DNA of 64,000 nucleotides. Origin: Symbiodinium natans (Eukaryota; Sar; Dinophyceae; Suessiales; Symbiodiniaceae). The notes beneath the pieces were generated by a model. That model saw only the letters and a list, made by a program, of their open reading frames with translations, did not search any database and was not told where the DNA came from. Within the stretch, counting starts at the first letter, position 1; each line of letters starts with the position of its first letter. The stretch is taken from assembly GCA_905221605.1 (NCBI GenBank), contig CAJNDS010002282.1:257501-321500 (forward strand), written 5' to 3'. Shown here in pieces: positions 21,206 through 31,606 of this stretch. Position numbers and translations under genes: made by a program.

Positions 21206-23986
21206 ATGCAGGAGCTTGTGAATCTGAGAAACGAACTCACAAGGCAACGCGAAGAGAATGATCGGCTAAGGGCCGAGCAAAGCACAGCACTTGAGCGAGT
21301 ACGGCAAGAGAGTGCAGCTCAAGTTGCGGAAGTGCGAGCACAAGCGCATACGGCAGTGCAGCAGGCGACGGCTCAGATGGGCACGATGCCACAGTTGGTG
21401 AGCGACATGGTCAAGTCGAACAAGGAACTGGTTGAGGCCATGGCAAAGAAAGGAGAACCAAACGAGAAGCTTTGTTTGGTTGACACAAAGGGCCTGGGAA
21501 AGCCGACGACCTTCTCAGGTGAGAGTGAACAGTTCCTACCATGGAGGCATCGAATGTCGAGCTACGTTTGTTCGATCCACCATGATCTGCAAGAAGTTCT
21601 AGAGTGGCTCGAAGAGAGGGAGAAGCCGTTCTCCTCGGAGGAGTTGGACACAGCCTTTGGAGAAAAGGCGTTGGAGGCGGATCGAGTTCCCAGACTGCAA
21701 GAAAAGTCGAGGGAGCTCGCGAACGCGCTCCAAATGGTTACCTCAAAGGAACCATTTACGATCGTGCGCAATTGCCAGAACAACGGGTTCGAGGCATGGA
21801 GACGCCTTACGAGGCGATACGATCCTGCGACTGCAAGCAGGAAGCGCACGATGCTGAGAGCGATTATATCGCCCCAGAGGCAGAAGCTGGAGAATCTCCC
21901 TCAGGCCATCGAAGAATGGGCCGACGCTGTGCGCACTTACGAGAAGCGCAAGGACAGCACAGGGCGACGAACGACCCTGGCTGATGAGATAAAGATGGCA
22001 GCACTGGAGGCAATGTTGCCACAGGAGCTGGAGTCTCACATCCAGTTGAACCAGAGCCGGTTCTCCACGTACGACGACGTGCTCGACGAGGTGACTCGCT
22101 TCATCGAGTACAAGACAGGAAAGAGTCTGAAGGTGATTTCTGCAGCCGCAGCCAGTGCGGCGAGCAAGGATGATCCTATGGACCTGTCGTATGTGGAGAG
22201 AGGCAAAGGAAAAGGAGCAAGCAAGGTCGTGTGCCACAACTGCGGCAGGAGCGGACACTATGCCCGCGACTGCTGGAGCAATGGAGGCAAAGGTTCGCAG
22301 CAGCAACGGGGCTCACCCAAAGGTCCAGGGCAACAAGGAGGAAAACCAAGCAGCAAGGGAGGAAGAGCGAGCCCCACAGGAGGAAAGGACAAAGGAAAAG
22401 GTAAGAAAGGAAAAGGCAAAAAGGGAAAAGGCAAGAAAGGTGGTAAGAACAAGAAACACGTAGGAAACATAGAAGAAGGAGGAGAGAACACAGGAGAAGG
22501 AAACCAGGACGAGAACTGGCAGGAAGGAGAAGAGGATGAAGGCTGGGAAGACGGAGACTGGGGAGAAACCTGGGAGGACGGTTGGGGGGAAGCAGAAACA
22601 AACAACTTCTACGTGGGAGTGTTAGAAAGAGAGAGCCCGAAGAGAGAGAAAGAGAAGAAGAAGAAGAAAGAGTCGAAGCCAGACCCCGGCAGTCGTGGCT
22701 CAAGTAGGGAAGAGGGCTCCGGCCCGACCGCGCTTGGGGCCATAGCGCCAAAGAACCCGAAAAGGAAGGTTCCTCCAAAGGAGGAAAAAGACGAGGATGA
22801 AAAGGAGCTGGAAGCTCTGGAAGAGCAAATGGACAGAGCAAGGGGTCAGTTCCAAGACCTGAAGGAAAAGGTGGAACTTGCGAGGAGACGTCGCCAGGAA
22901 AGACTTCTTCAGGAAGAGGAAGAGCTGGCAGAAGCCAGGAGATGTTCCCGCGGCGAGGTGCCAGGGCAGTCCAGCTTCGGAGTGTTTTCGTCTTCGTCGC
23001 GAGGACCTCCGGAGAGAGTGCGCGAGCCAAAGGCCGGAAAGAAAGAGGAGAAGAAGGAGGCGAGGTCTAAGGCTTTGGACACGGCGCCCTGGAAGCGCGC
23101 TTCGCGCTACCGGGAGCCACCAGTGCCTCAGCCCAAGACCCCTCAACAGGCGAAGCAAGAAAGACCGAGAACACCGCCGAAGTCACCACCGCCTTCCAGG
23201 ACCAAAAGTCCGCTTCTCAAGCCGAAGGTAGAGCCAAAGAGAACAGAGCCAAAGTCACCACCTTCGAAGCCAAAGGTAGAGCCGAAGAGAACAGAACCAA
23301 CGTCACCACCTTCGAAGCCTCCACCTAGAAGTGAAGAAGTGCAGCCAAGAAGCGAAGAGGTGGAGAGACAACTGGCTACCACAGCGCCGAAGTGGGGAGC
23401 CTCAAGGAGCCAAAGACCTGTGGCGAAGGCAAAGCCAAAGCTTCTAAGGAGTCCGGCGTCTTGGGCAGGAATGGGCTTCAGGGAACGTGTGGCCCACCAA
23501 GATGCCATACGAGACAAGAAGCCCAGAGGCACCGTCGGGGAGTCCTTACTGAAGAAGCAAGGCGAGGCCTGCTCCACCTGCGGGTCGAGGCGACTGAAGT
23601 TCAGGAGCAAAGCGTCCCTTCTGCTGAAGAAGAGGATGAAAGAGTACAAGGCAGCAGCTGCAAAAGCAGCGGGCTCCCACTACGCCACGAAAGTTTTCGA
23701 AAGAGAAAAGCTTGTGAGGGCCGACAGGCCCAGCAAGGCTGAACTGAGGAGCGCAAAGGTAGCCGAGAAGGTGAAGCCAAAGGAGGAAGAAGCCGCTGGT
23801 GAAGAAGAAGAAGACAAGTTTTCCTTGGAGCCGGAGAGCTCCGAGGACGAAAGCGACTTCGAGGATGACCCTCCAAGCAGGAGCCCAAGAAGGAAGAAAA
23901 GAAGAAGCCACCAAAGCAGGAAGAAGGAACCGAAGGAGCAACCGCGATCACGGCAAGCACCTCGAGCAGCATGCAGAGGATGCTAG
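21206..23986 (+). CDS. Element 1 Gag
   Basis: First in-frame ATG at 21206; a TAG just upstream limits the frame. An N-terminal coiled coil (LRNELTRQREENDRLRAEQ) is followed by a copia-type Gag domain (about residues 105-310), the zinc knuckle CHNCGRSGHYARDC (about 349-362), then long Gly/Lys-, Glu- and Pro/Lys-rich stretches (PKSPPSKPKVEPKRTEP repeats) and CSTCGS. Gag would package element RNA. Its leader is interrupted by element 2. The frame ends at 23986, but coding character continues in another frame from about 23971, so a one-base shift has occurred. Confidence 0.85.
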   Translation: MQELVNLRNELTRQREENDRLRAEQSTALERVRQESAAQVAEVRAQAHTAVQQATAQMGTMPQLVSDMVKSNKELVEAMAKKGEPNEKLCLVDTKGLGKPTTFSGESEQFLPWRHRMSSYVCSIHHDLQEVLEWLEEREKPFSSEELDTAFGEKALEADRVPRLQEKSRELANALQMVTSKEPFTIVRNCQNNGFEAWRRLTRRYDPATASRKRTMLRAIISPQRQKLENLPQAIEEWADAVRTYEKRKDSTGRRTTLADEIKMAALEAMLPQELESHIQLNQSRFSTYDDVLDEVTRFIEYKTGKSLKVISAAAASAASKDDPMDLSYVERGKGKGASKVVCHNCGRSGHYARDCWSNGGKGSQQQRGSPKGPGQQGGKPSSKGGRASPTGGKDKGKGKKGKGKKGKGKKGGKNKKHVGNIEEGGENTGEGNQDENWQEGEEDEGWEDGDWGETWEDGWGEAETNNFYVGVLERESPKREKEKKKKKESKPDPGSRGSSREEGSGPTALGAIAPKNPKRKVPPKEEKDEDEKELEALEEQMDRARGQFQDLKEKVELARRRRQERLLQEEEELAEARRCSRGEVPGQSSFGVFSSSSRGPPERVREPKAGKKEEKKEARSKALDTAPWKRASRYREPPVPQPKTPQQAKQERPRTPPKSPPPSRTKSPLLKPKVEPKRTEPKSPPSKPKVEPKRTEPTSPPSKPPPRSEEVQPRSEEVERQLATTAPKWGASRSQRPVAKAKPKLLRSPASWAGMGFRERVAHQDAIRDKKPRGTVGESLLKKQGEACSTCGSRRLKFRSKASLLLKKRMKEYKAAAAKAAGSHYATKVFEREKLVRADRPSKAELRSAKVAEKVKPKEEEAAGEEEEDKFSLEPESSEDESDFEDDPPSRSPRRKKRRSHQSRKKEPKEQPRSRQAPRAACRGC

Positions 23987-24543
23987 CGTCGGGTCTTATG
24001 GAGACCAACCGTGCGAACCTCGCGGTCTTGGACCAGAGGATCGCGACAAAGAAAGAGAAGCTCGAGGGACGCGGCAGTGACCCAGAGCTGGAAGCCGAGA
24101 TCGCGAGCCTGGAAGACGAGCGGAAGCGCCTGAAAGAGGAGCGCGAGCGCCTCAGGGCGCAGCAAGCGGGCGTGAAGAAAAAGGAGCCCGAACACCGCAG
24201 AGACCAGTCGGTGCACGACGTGCGCTACAAACGCCAAGTGGAAAAGGGAGACAGCCACTGGAAGGCTTGGCGTGCGGAAAAGGGACGAAGGAGAGCGCAA
24301 GAGCACAGACGCAGCGGTGTGGGCGAAAGAGCAAAGGAGAGGATCGAGGCCGACAAGAAGTGGCACGCCCGGCACGACGTGAAAGTGAAAAAGGGCGACT
24401 TCCGCGATAACCAGAAGGAAGAGGTCGACGGCATTCTGAACATTTTAAGAGATACGGACGGGCACCTCTTCTCAACACTTTCAGAGACAGAGGGGGAGCC
24501 TCTTTTCAACACTTTAAGAGATACAGACGGGCACCTCCTCTGA
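23971..24543 (+). pseudogene. Element 1 Gag C-terminal continuation, frameshifted, ending in minisatellite
   Basis: It overlaps the previous frame by 16 nt and continues with a highly charged coiled coil (ELEAEIASLEDERKRLKEER), then RRDQSVHDVRYKRQVEKGD. After KKGDFRDNQKEEVDG it enters three units of the 36-bp minisatellite and stops. The missing pol continues at 11720 on the other strand. Confidence 0.75.
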
Positions 24544-24600
24544 ACATTTTAAGAGATACGGACAGGCACCTCTTCTTCAACAGTTTCGGGTTAGGGTAGA
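24428..24600 (+). repeat. 36-bp minisatellite at the right inversion junction
   Basis: Four units of the array seen at 11700-12720, here on the plus strand. It marks the end of homology to element 1. Confidence 0.85.
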
Positions 24601-25389
24601 GCTGTTTTTTTGAAGCGGACGCCCGTTTACCACATCAGCAGCACAGTGGGCCGGTCTGTTGCGATGAGGTGAAACAGACAAAACTACCCAAGAACCAGGA
24701 GCAGCACCACAAACAAAGAAATAGGACAACAACCGCAACAGCAAAATCAACCTAGCGGTGAGACATTCCCTCTCTCAGAGCACGACGAAGTCGATGTAGA
24801 CCCGTAGCCTTAATGGCCCAAGCACCGTGAAGGAGCGGTTTATCAAAAGCAAGACTCCCACTTTCCTTTTCGGGAGGACTATGTCGGCAACCTTTCGCTC
24901 TCGTAATGCCTGTTTATGCGGAACCTTGGCAACCCCTGGGCTCTCAATGCTCTACAGGCTGGCTTTAGCACATACTCCCACCCGTCGATGTACCCTTGTG
25001 TGGCGCAGGCAGCCATCTGAAAGCTCTTGATGCAGGTTCATCGAAGAAGTGCAGCCACCCTGCCACGCGGCCCTGTATGTTGCTTGACACAAGTAACACT
25101 TGCAACTGGCACTGGGGAGGCCCTTGTAGAGCAGCCAGTTTCGCAATGGTTTTACGGCCTGCAAAGTGGAGCTGTGAAGCACGTTTTTTCGTCAGTGCAG
25201 CTGCTCTCATGTAGGCGACTTGGCTTTTTGCTGCCAACTTGAAACAAGCGTTTTTGAAAGCCTCTGACAGTGCTGTTTGGACAGAAATCAACTGCAGGAC
25301 GAGACGAGTTCAACTGTATTGCTGAGACGTCAATGTTGCGCGCGATGCCCAATCCGAACCGTTGTAAAAAGGCAAAGTGTCTTTCCACA
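24601..25389. other. Non-coding, repeat-derived stretch
   Basis: ACATCAGCAGCACAGTGGG near 24637 recurs, diverged, near 37605 in the same orientation. About 25100-25290 is a diverged inverse of 26600-26770, and TTTTTGAAAGCCTCTGAC near 25251 recurs at about 27173. No gene is recognised. Confidence 0.5.
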
Positions 25390-26264
25390 ATGTGAATAAG
25401 TGCGAGGGAAGCGAGCGAAACACGGAAGTGCATCGACATGTGTTTGTTGTCAGGGCCTTTTTGATGGTTTTTGGACACCTTTATTTGTTGTCCGGTTTTT
25501 TTGTTGATCGACATCTTCACTTTTTGAGAATTTCAAGGTCCATCTGCAAATTCCGCGTGGCAAATGAAGGGATTGGTGGTAAGACATTTTTGGTTCAAAG
25601 TTTGTAGACGTGGAAGCTTCCTTGCTTCTTACGCATTTCTCGCTGTAAAAAATTGACACTTTGACCACACCAAAGTTCCAGATCGAGCCAAAAGGGTGTC
25701 TCAACACCACTTGAGCAGACCAACAATTGCCAAAGGCTGTCTTAAGACCTTTTGACAGAAAAACCAAAACTTTGAGAAGTGTCTTATCTCAGCACCAGGA
25801 GAAATCCAAACATTTTGAACCAAAAGCGTGTTTCAAGAAACACTAGAAGGGTCACCAATCTTAAGACCACTTCTTTGAACGAAAGATTTCTCAACACCAA
25901 CAGGACTTTTCTTGAGCCCAGAATCGACAGAAACAACGGTCTTGAACAGTTTGGCAGACCAAAAACAAACTTTAAAACCAAAGGTATCTCAAGACCACTT
26001 TGACAGAAAAACCAAAAAACTTGAACCAACCACTTGGAAAAACCGTCTACAAACTTTGAACCAAACATGTCTTACCACCAATCTCTTCATTTGCCACGCG
26101 GAATTTGCAGATGGACCTTGAAATTCTCAAAAAGCGAAGATGTCGATCAACAAAAAAACCGGACAACAAATAAAAGTGTCCAAAAACCATCAAAAAGGCC
26201 CTGACAACAAACACATGTCGATGCACTTCCGTATTTCGCTCGCTTCCCTCGCACTTATTCACAT
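25390..26264. repeat. Foldback element: two 221-bp inverted arms around a 433-bp loop
   Basis: Arms 25390-25610 and 26044-26264 are nearly identical inverted copies (ATGTGAATAAGTGCGAGGG at the outside, TTTGTAGACG at the inside). The AT-rich loop holds no recognisable gene. A diverged outer pair (about 25100-25290 and 26600-26770) makes the structure nested. Confidence 0.85.
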
Positions 26265-27191
26265 GAAAAACCAAAAAACCTTTTGTTTTTGGGGGCTTTT
26301 TGGAAGCTCCAAAAAATGTTTGAACTGGCGTCGCTTGAGATGCGCCTTTCCTGTGTCTTAATTTTTTAGTCGCTGTGTGGTGCATTTCCTGTCATTGTGT
26401 GGTGCCTTTTCTGCACCTTTATTTTAGTTGCTGTGGCTCTTCTGTACCTGTATTTTTGTTGGTCGCTATGTGGTGCCTTTTCTAAACCTTCATTTTGGTT
26501 GCTGTGTGGTGTTTCTGTGCCTAAAAGCCACAGATTCCGTTAAATTCTCATGATGCTGACGGGGACTTATGCATGAGGCCCGAGGCAACACAAGTTTGAA
26601 AATCCGAACCGTGTATCTAAAGGCATTAACTGAGTTAAGGGGTGCGCAGAGGGTGGGGTTTGCCGACATAAGAGCAGCTGGACCAACAAAAAACGTGCTT
26701 CACAGCTCCACTTTGCAGGCCGTCAAACCATTGCAAAACTGGCTCTATAAGGACCTTTTCAGTGGTGTCCAGGTTCTGAAGCGAACTGCAGGTATGTTGT
26801 TAATGGCACACTTGCCTGCTCTACTGCCCCGCGGAGGCCGATGTTTTTTTAAAGCACACAGACCACAATCCCTGATCAGCCCAGAGCCGGCCAAAAAGGC
26901 ACACACAGGCACAGAACACAGCAACCAAAAACAAGATAGAAAAGGCATGAAGACACAGAAAACCACAGCAAACAAAAACACAAATGGTGCAGCAAACGCG
27001 AACAGCACCAAAAAACAAGACAGCAACCAAAAAATAGAGCTGCAGAAAGGCAACATTTAGCGACTAAAAATGAAAACATAGAAAAGACACTACACAGACT
27101 AAAATGAAACAGGTGGAAAGGTGAAGGCGCGTTTCCATACGAATGAGAAGTGTTGCTGCCACCTTGAAAAGCGTTTTTGAAAGCCTCTGAC
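26265..27191. other. AT-rich non-coding stretch
   Basis: Repeated GCTGTGTGGTG and TGTGGTGCCTTTTCTG motifs (26370-26530), then the outer foldback arm, then A-rich DNA (26890-27060) with Lys/Asn/Gln-rich frames that look like composition only. Confidence 0.5.
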
Positions 27192-27479
27192 TGTGAAAAG
27201 CAGAGTCGCAAGCACTCGCTTTCTTTTTCCTTGAGCCAAAGCGAGCACGGTCTCAGCCAAACTGTGTAAAACACATGAACCACATTCCCAAACTGTCACT
27301 GCTCAGCTTCTGCAAGAACAAAACACAAAATAACGATACGAGACGTGACGAAACGAACGTGCAGTCACTCTCGTCCACAAAACTCACAAGTGCAGACACT
27401 CAAAAGCATAAGACTCCCTACCTGCATGTGCCAGACAGCTACCTGTACATCAGGACAACAAAGAAACATGGATTTTCTT
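27192..27479. repeat. Inverted repeat, partner 42055-42340
   Basis: About 288 bp matching 42055-42340 in reverse complement (TGTGAAAAGCAGAGTCGCAAG at one end, CATGGATTTTCTT at the other), with scattered differences. No domain is recognised. Confidence 0.85.
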
Positions 27480-27540
27480 CGTCACTTTCGAACAAAATGC
27501 AGTTTGGCGATGGGAGGTCTTCTCCCGCTCAGTACTGAGC

Positions 27541-28780
27541 TACTGCTAAGCTGCGGTACTAACCTCCTTGGAGGGCAACGTTCACAAACTCGGGGACCGT
27601 GAACTCCTCCGTGGCTAACAGGAATGGAAGAAAACACCCGTGGCCGTCAAGGTCAGGGGACCCAAAGGGTGGCGTCCTGCCTGGAAAGGGCGGAACTCGG
27701 CGGGTGCCTGAAGTGACCAGCTCCCTTTAGGAGCGGTGCTACTCTACTGCCAACCTCTAGGAGGGTGTCTTGGAGGCTCAGTGCCCACAAAACCCAGAGG
27801 GGGAGGCGGTGAGTGGGCCCTTCAGTTGGAGTTGAGTCGGAATTGGGACCTAGTTGTCCTTTGATTCGTTTAGCCTGATCCCTCGGCTGCTAGGACACGC
27901 TCTGCCACGACACGGGGGAGGCTGAGCAACCTCCAATCGGAGGACTGAAGTGTCCCTTTGAGTGGGGCTGCGACTGCTGGCTCGCCCACCAGAGTGAAGG
28001 TGAAGCAATCCTGCCTCATCAGGGCCGCTATGACCTAAAGGACCCTGCCCGCGAGCCAAGCCTAAGAGCAAACAAGCCAGCGGCAAAGACAAGCAGCCTA
28101 ACTTCCTAAAGGCCTTCCTTGCACGGCATGAACCACGCCGAGAAGCTGGAGAAGCTGAACCGCAGGAGGATAGTGGAAGGGAAGCAGCCGCTGACTCCCG
28201 AGAGGCACAAGCAGGCGCGACAACCTTCGGGTGAAGGGTGAGGTCTTTCGGGACCAGGCCCCTGTCAAAAAAGCACGGGTACTGTTGAACCTCATCCCTT
28301 AACAGGTCGAGGTGGCTTGGCATGGTTGGGGCGTCCACTTGTTGTTTCCACCACTCACAGTGGATGAGGATGTGTGGAATATCGGCTGCAACCTGGCACT
28401 GAGGGCATGCTTTTTTGGACTTGTCAGTGGTGCACAGGCCCCCTTGCCAAACGGTCCTAAGTCCTCCACACAACTGTGGGTGGCTCCGATGCTTCTTTAG
28501 TAATCTTCGGGCCACTGTCCAATCCAATCCTGACTTTGCCCCCCGGGCCGACGTGGTGGCCGCGATGGCTTTGATCTGCTTGTTTTGGTAAGCAGAGCTT
28601 CTTCGACCAAGAATTGTCGATCCTTGCCCGGGCCAGGCTGGAGATTATTGGGGGGCTTCAACCTGGATCTCCCGGAGGTACGCCTGCGTGGCCATGATGG
28701 GTCCGGCCACACTTCTCCATGGCTCCTTATAGTCTTAGACATTTTTTCCCAAGAGAGCTCCCAAGCTCTTTGCATGTGGG
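27541..28780 (-). pseudogene. Decayed LINE (non-LTR retrotransposon) 3' part
   Basis: The minus frame 28527-27850 carries LCGGLRTVWQGGLCTTDKS followed by CPQCQVAADIPHILIHCEWW, the CxxC...HxxxxC zinc motif found after LINE reverse transcriptases (zf-RVT). The upstream frame 28775-28497 reads WPRRRTSGRSRLKPPNN. RT motifs are absent and frames are broken. The stretch 27541-27850 is probably the 3' untranslated tail. Confidence 0.55.
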
Positions 28781-29059
28781 GCTTCCTAGGTCAAACACTG
28801 GGCTTTAAACACTCTCCAAAACTGAAGCTGCATAGTCGCAGACAGCTCACACAACTCAAATGCCACTCAAGGTGCTTGCACAGCTCCAAACAGATGCAAA
28901 ACACTCTAAAACCGTGGCAACGCAGGAAAACAGAGCTGACCTTTACACTACACACTTCCTACTCAAACTGAGTACTGAGAGCCCACAAAACGTTGACTAT
29001 CTACACTAGCGCGTTGGCCGTGGGACGTTTGCCCGCTGGGCCTCCTCGAAAACGCCCCT
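28781..29059. other. Flank of the split-direct-repeat element
   Basis: Mostly unassigned. The last bases (29059 back to about 29000, minus) read RGVFEEAQRANVPRPTR then stop, in frame with the gene at 37064-36747 if the 7.7-kb element is ignored. Confidence 0.4.
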
Positions 29060-29296
29060 TTATTGTTCAAAACCGTGCTTGTCTTGAAATGTCATGTCGT
29101 GTTCGAACACATCAAGCATGACACTCTCTCCACCAAGCAACATGATTCTGCTCACATCACTCGCTCACGTTCGAATCTTTTCACGTGGTGGGGAAACAGT
29201 ACCGAGCACGGCTGGTTGGATCTCGATCCCTCCTGTAAGACCCAAGACTGTTGTTGAGTCTCGAAATGTCCTGTGAGACACTGGGCTCCTTTCCCC
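29060..29296 (-). repeat. Split direct repeat A1 (outer end)
   Basis: 237 bp starting TTATTGTTCAAAACCG. It is almost identical to A2 (30144-30380); they diverge beyond CTCCTTTCCCC. Confidence 0.9.
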
Positions 29297-29392
29297 TTCG
29301 AGAGGAAAATGTTAGCTAACTCACTACCTCTCACAGGTTCGACCTAAGCGTGACGGCCTGAACAGAACACTCATCAGGTTCAGAACGACAGG

Positions 29393-29638
29393 TCAAGAAG
29401 TTTCTGGCTGTTGCTGAGAGCTTGACGAGGCAGCTTCACTCGGTTGCTCCAAGTCAGGTTCAGGGTTCACAAACTGCCACTGAGACTGAAGAGCTGCAGC
29501 AGCCTCTCGTTGCTGCATCTCACGGTCTGCCATGAGATCGTCCAATACCTCAGCCACCTTCACGAGGGAATCCATATTCAAAGAGTGAAGCCACACTCGA
29601 AAATCATTTAGCTGATCTCGTGTCAACGACCGCGCCAT
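29393..29638 (-). CDS. Small ORF between A1 and B1
   Basis: From ATG 29638: MARSLTRDQLNDFRVWLHSL, then helical and Gln/Glu/Ser-rich, about 81 aa. The frame is open further upstream with a hydrophobic stretch (LLCVMTVLLVCLIHTG), so a longer membrane protein (from 29818) is possible. No family is recognised. Confidence 0.4.
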   Translation of the reverse strand: MARSLTRDQLNDFRVWLHSLNMDSLVKVAEVLDDLMADREMQQREAAAALQSQWQFVNPEPDLEQPSEAASSSSQQQPETS

Positions 29639-29884
29639 GAAGAGTGCTGAGAAAGGTAAAGCGGTGAGAAGAGCAATACTCGAGCCTGTATGTATCAAGC
29701 AGACAAGCAAAACTGTCATCACACAAAGTAAGGCCCGCGCTAACAAGGGTCCCTGATTGCAACACGCTCGTTGAGCTGCTTGGTCCCTTCCCGGATACTG
29801 CCACAACCTCTTGTGCACACGGAGTCATCTCCTGACATAGTTGCGAAAACTCTCACATGAGTATACAAGGGTGGCGAGGGTGGG

Positions 29885-30143
29885 TTTTTCAAAAATGATC
29901 TATCAGCCTCTAAGAGCACTTTCCGGGCATCCTGCCCCTCGAGAGGTCCCGCTGCGACGGGTGCATACAGTAAGTACAAACCATACACGAACAGCATAAA
30001 ACTGATCGAGCAGTGGAAATAAAGTTGTGCAAAAAGGCAAGCACTAAAACAACAAGCAAATGTTTTGTTCACTGCAACATTTCGAATGTTGTTTCCTTTG
30101 AACAATAAAGCTCTATCTTCTCCAGGTATTCGAAGAACGATAC
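29885..30143 (-). repeat. Split direct repeat B1 (internal)
   Basis: 259 bp, nearly identical to B2 at 36488-36746. TTTGAACAATAA (30097-30108) is an inverted copy of the first bases of A2, TTATTGTTCAAA (30144-30155), across the B|A junction. Confidence 0.9.
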
Positions 30144-30380
30144 TTATTGTTCAAAACCGTGCTTGTCTTGAAATGTCATGTCGTGTTCGAACACATCAAG
30201 CATGACACTCTCTCCACCAAGCAACATGATTCTGCTCACATCACTCGCTCACGTTCGAATCTTTTCACGTGGTGGGGAAACAGTACCGAGCACGGCTGGT
30301 TGGATCTCGATCCCTCCTGTAAGACCCAAGACTGTTGTTGAGTCTCGAAATGTCCTGTGAGACACAGGGCTCCTTTCCCC
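30144..30380 (-). repeat. Split direct repeat A2 (internal)
   Basis: 237 bp copy of A1, joined directly to B1. Confidence 0.9.
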
Positions 30381-30406
30381 ATTCACCTGAGCCGTGTGTC
30401 AAACCT

Positions 30407-31452
30407 TCAGTTTCGAGGCTCTCTTTGCAATCGCCGAAACGATCCTGCTCGCTTCTGGCGATTCGTCCTGGCGAATGCATATGCAACTCCTCGCCGTCTA
30501 AGGGCGTTTAACACCTGGAGGGATCCCTCTATGTCACGATCTTCCATGCCAGAGGACTCCGTAACTTTGAGTTTGCCCCCTTCGAGGGAGAGGCTGGTGG
30601 TCAACGACTTCAAGTTCTGAACTTCCTCCTCGCGGCTGTGGCATTTTTCCGGGCCAATGTACTTAAGGCATCGGTTTTCCCACTGCTGAACGGTCATGTC
30701 CAACAAGGCATGACTAGGCTCTAACTGGCCAGTCAGGGAAATCCCCGAAAGCTGAGTGCGCAACTGGTCCATGCGTGCATTGCGCTCAGCGAGTCCCACC
30801 TTCTTAGGTGAAACACCTTCGGATGGTTCTGCCATGTCCTTGAGGGAGGCTACCAACATCGTCTGGGCCTCGGCCTGGAGGGGCTGGAGGGGCTGGAGGG
30901 GCTGGAGGGGTAGGGGGGGCTGGAGGGGCTGAGGGGGCCTGGAGGGGCTGGAGGGGCTGGAGGGCTGCAAGGGTTGGAGGGCTGGACGGGCTGGAGGGGC
31001 TGGAGGGGCTGGAGGGGAGGGGCTGGAGGGGCTGGAGGGGCTGGAGGGGCTGGATGGGGCTGGAGGGGCTAGACGGGCTGAGGGGGCGGGAGGGGTGGAG
31101 GGGCTGGAGGGCCTGGAGGACCTGGGGGGTTTTTGGCTGGAGGGGCTGGAGGAGGCTGGAGGGGCTGGAGGGGCTGGAGGGGCTGGAGGAGGGGCTGGAG
31201 GGGCAAGTGGGCTGAGAGGGGGCTGGCTGAAGGGTTTGGCCAATATTTTTGCATTGTGAACGTAAGGTCCGCCAATACTGATGTGCTCCATGTGTCGAAG
31301 TCAGATTGAGCCAGGAGTTGCCCCGGCTGGCCCACGCAAAAAGCTAACTGAGCCAAGGTTTTGACCCCTTTGGCAGTCAGTGCGTCAACGACCCGCTTGG
31401 TTCACAAAATCTCCTCTGCTCGCTGGAGGAAGTAAGGGGCCGAATCTACTGA
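30407..31452 (-). pseudogene. Proline-rich ORF of the tyrosine-recombinase element, with breaks
   Basis: Likely start ATG near 31452 (MTSSVDSAPYFLQRAEEIL), then an in-frame TGA, then TKRVVDALTAKGVKTLAQLA and onward. The opening resembles an N-terminal domain I recall as common in dinoflagellate mobile-element proteins. The centre is a GGGGCTGGA minisatellite giving PLQPLQ/PAPPAP repeats, across which the frame changes. The C-terminus (VQQWENRCLKYIG, then LQVLNALRRRGVAYAFARTN) is in the frame ending at 30407. Probably broken in this copy. Confidence 0.5.
30868..31215 (+). repeat. GGGGCTGGA minisatellite
   Basis: About 35 units of 9-10 bp. Length variants change frame, so it both encodes and breaks the proline-rich protein. 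Confidence 0.9.
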
Positions 31453-31606
31453 ACTTGTCATGGCCGCTACAAGCTAGACGAGCCAAACAAACACTCGCAA
31501 GCAGAGACCTCACACCTGAGTCTGCGAGATGGCATGACGGCAAACTCACCCTGCTATTTTCCAACGGAGCTCGTGCTCACCACTTCCCCATCAGGGGAAA
31601 CTGGCT

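Noticed and set aside
24281-24600. Gag C-terminus ending in DTDGHLF-type repeats as a real domain
   Set aside because: These residues are translation of the minisatellite at the inversion junction.
29740-30105. Membrane protein gene in repeat B (also 36427-36765)
   Set aside because: The frame lies in the non-coding terminal repeat, and both copies differ outside it; treated as repeat sequence.
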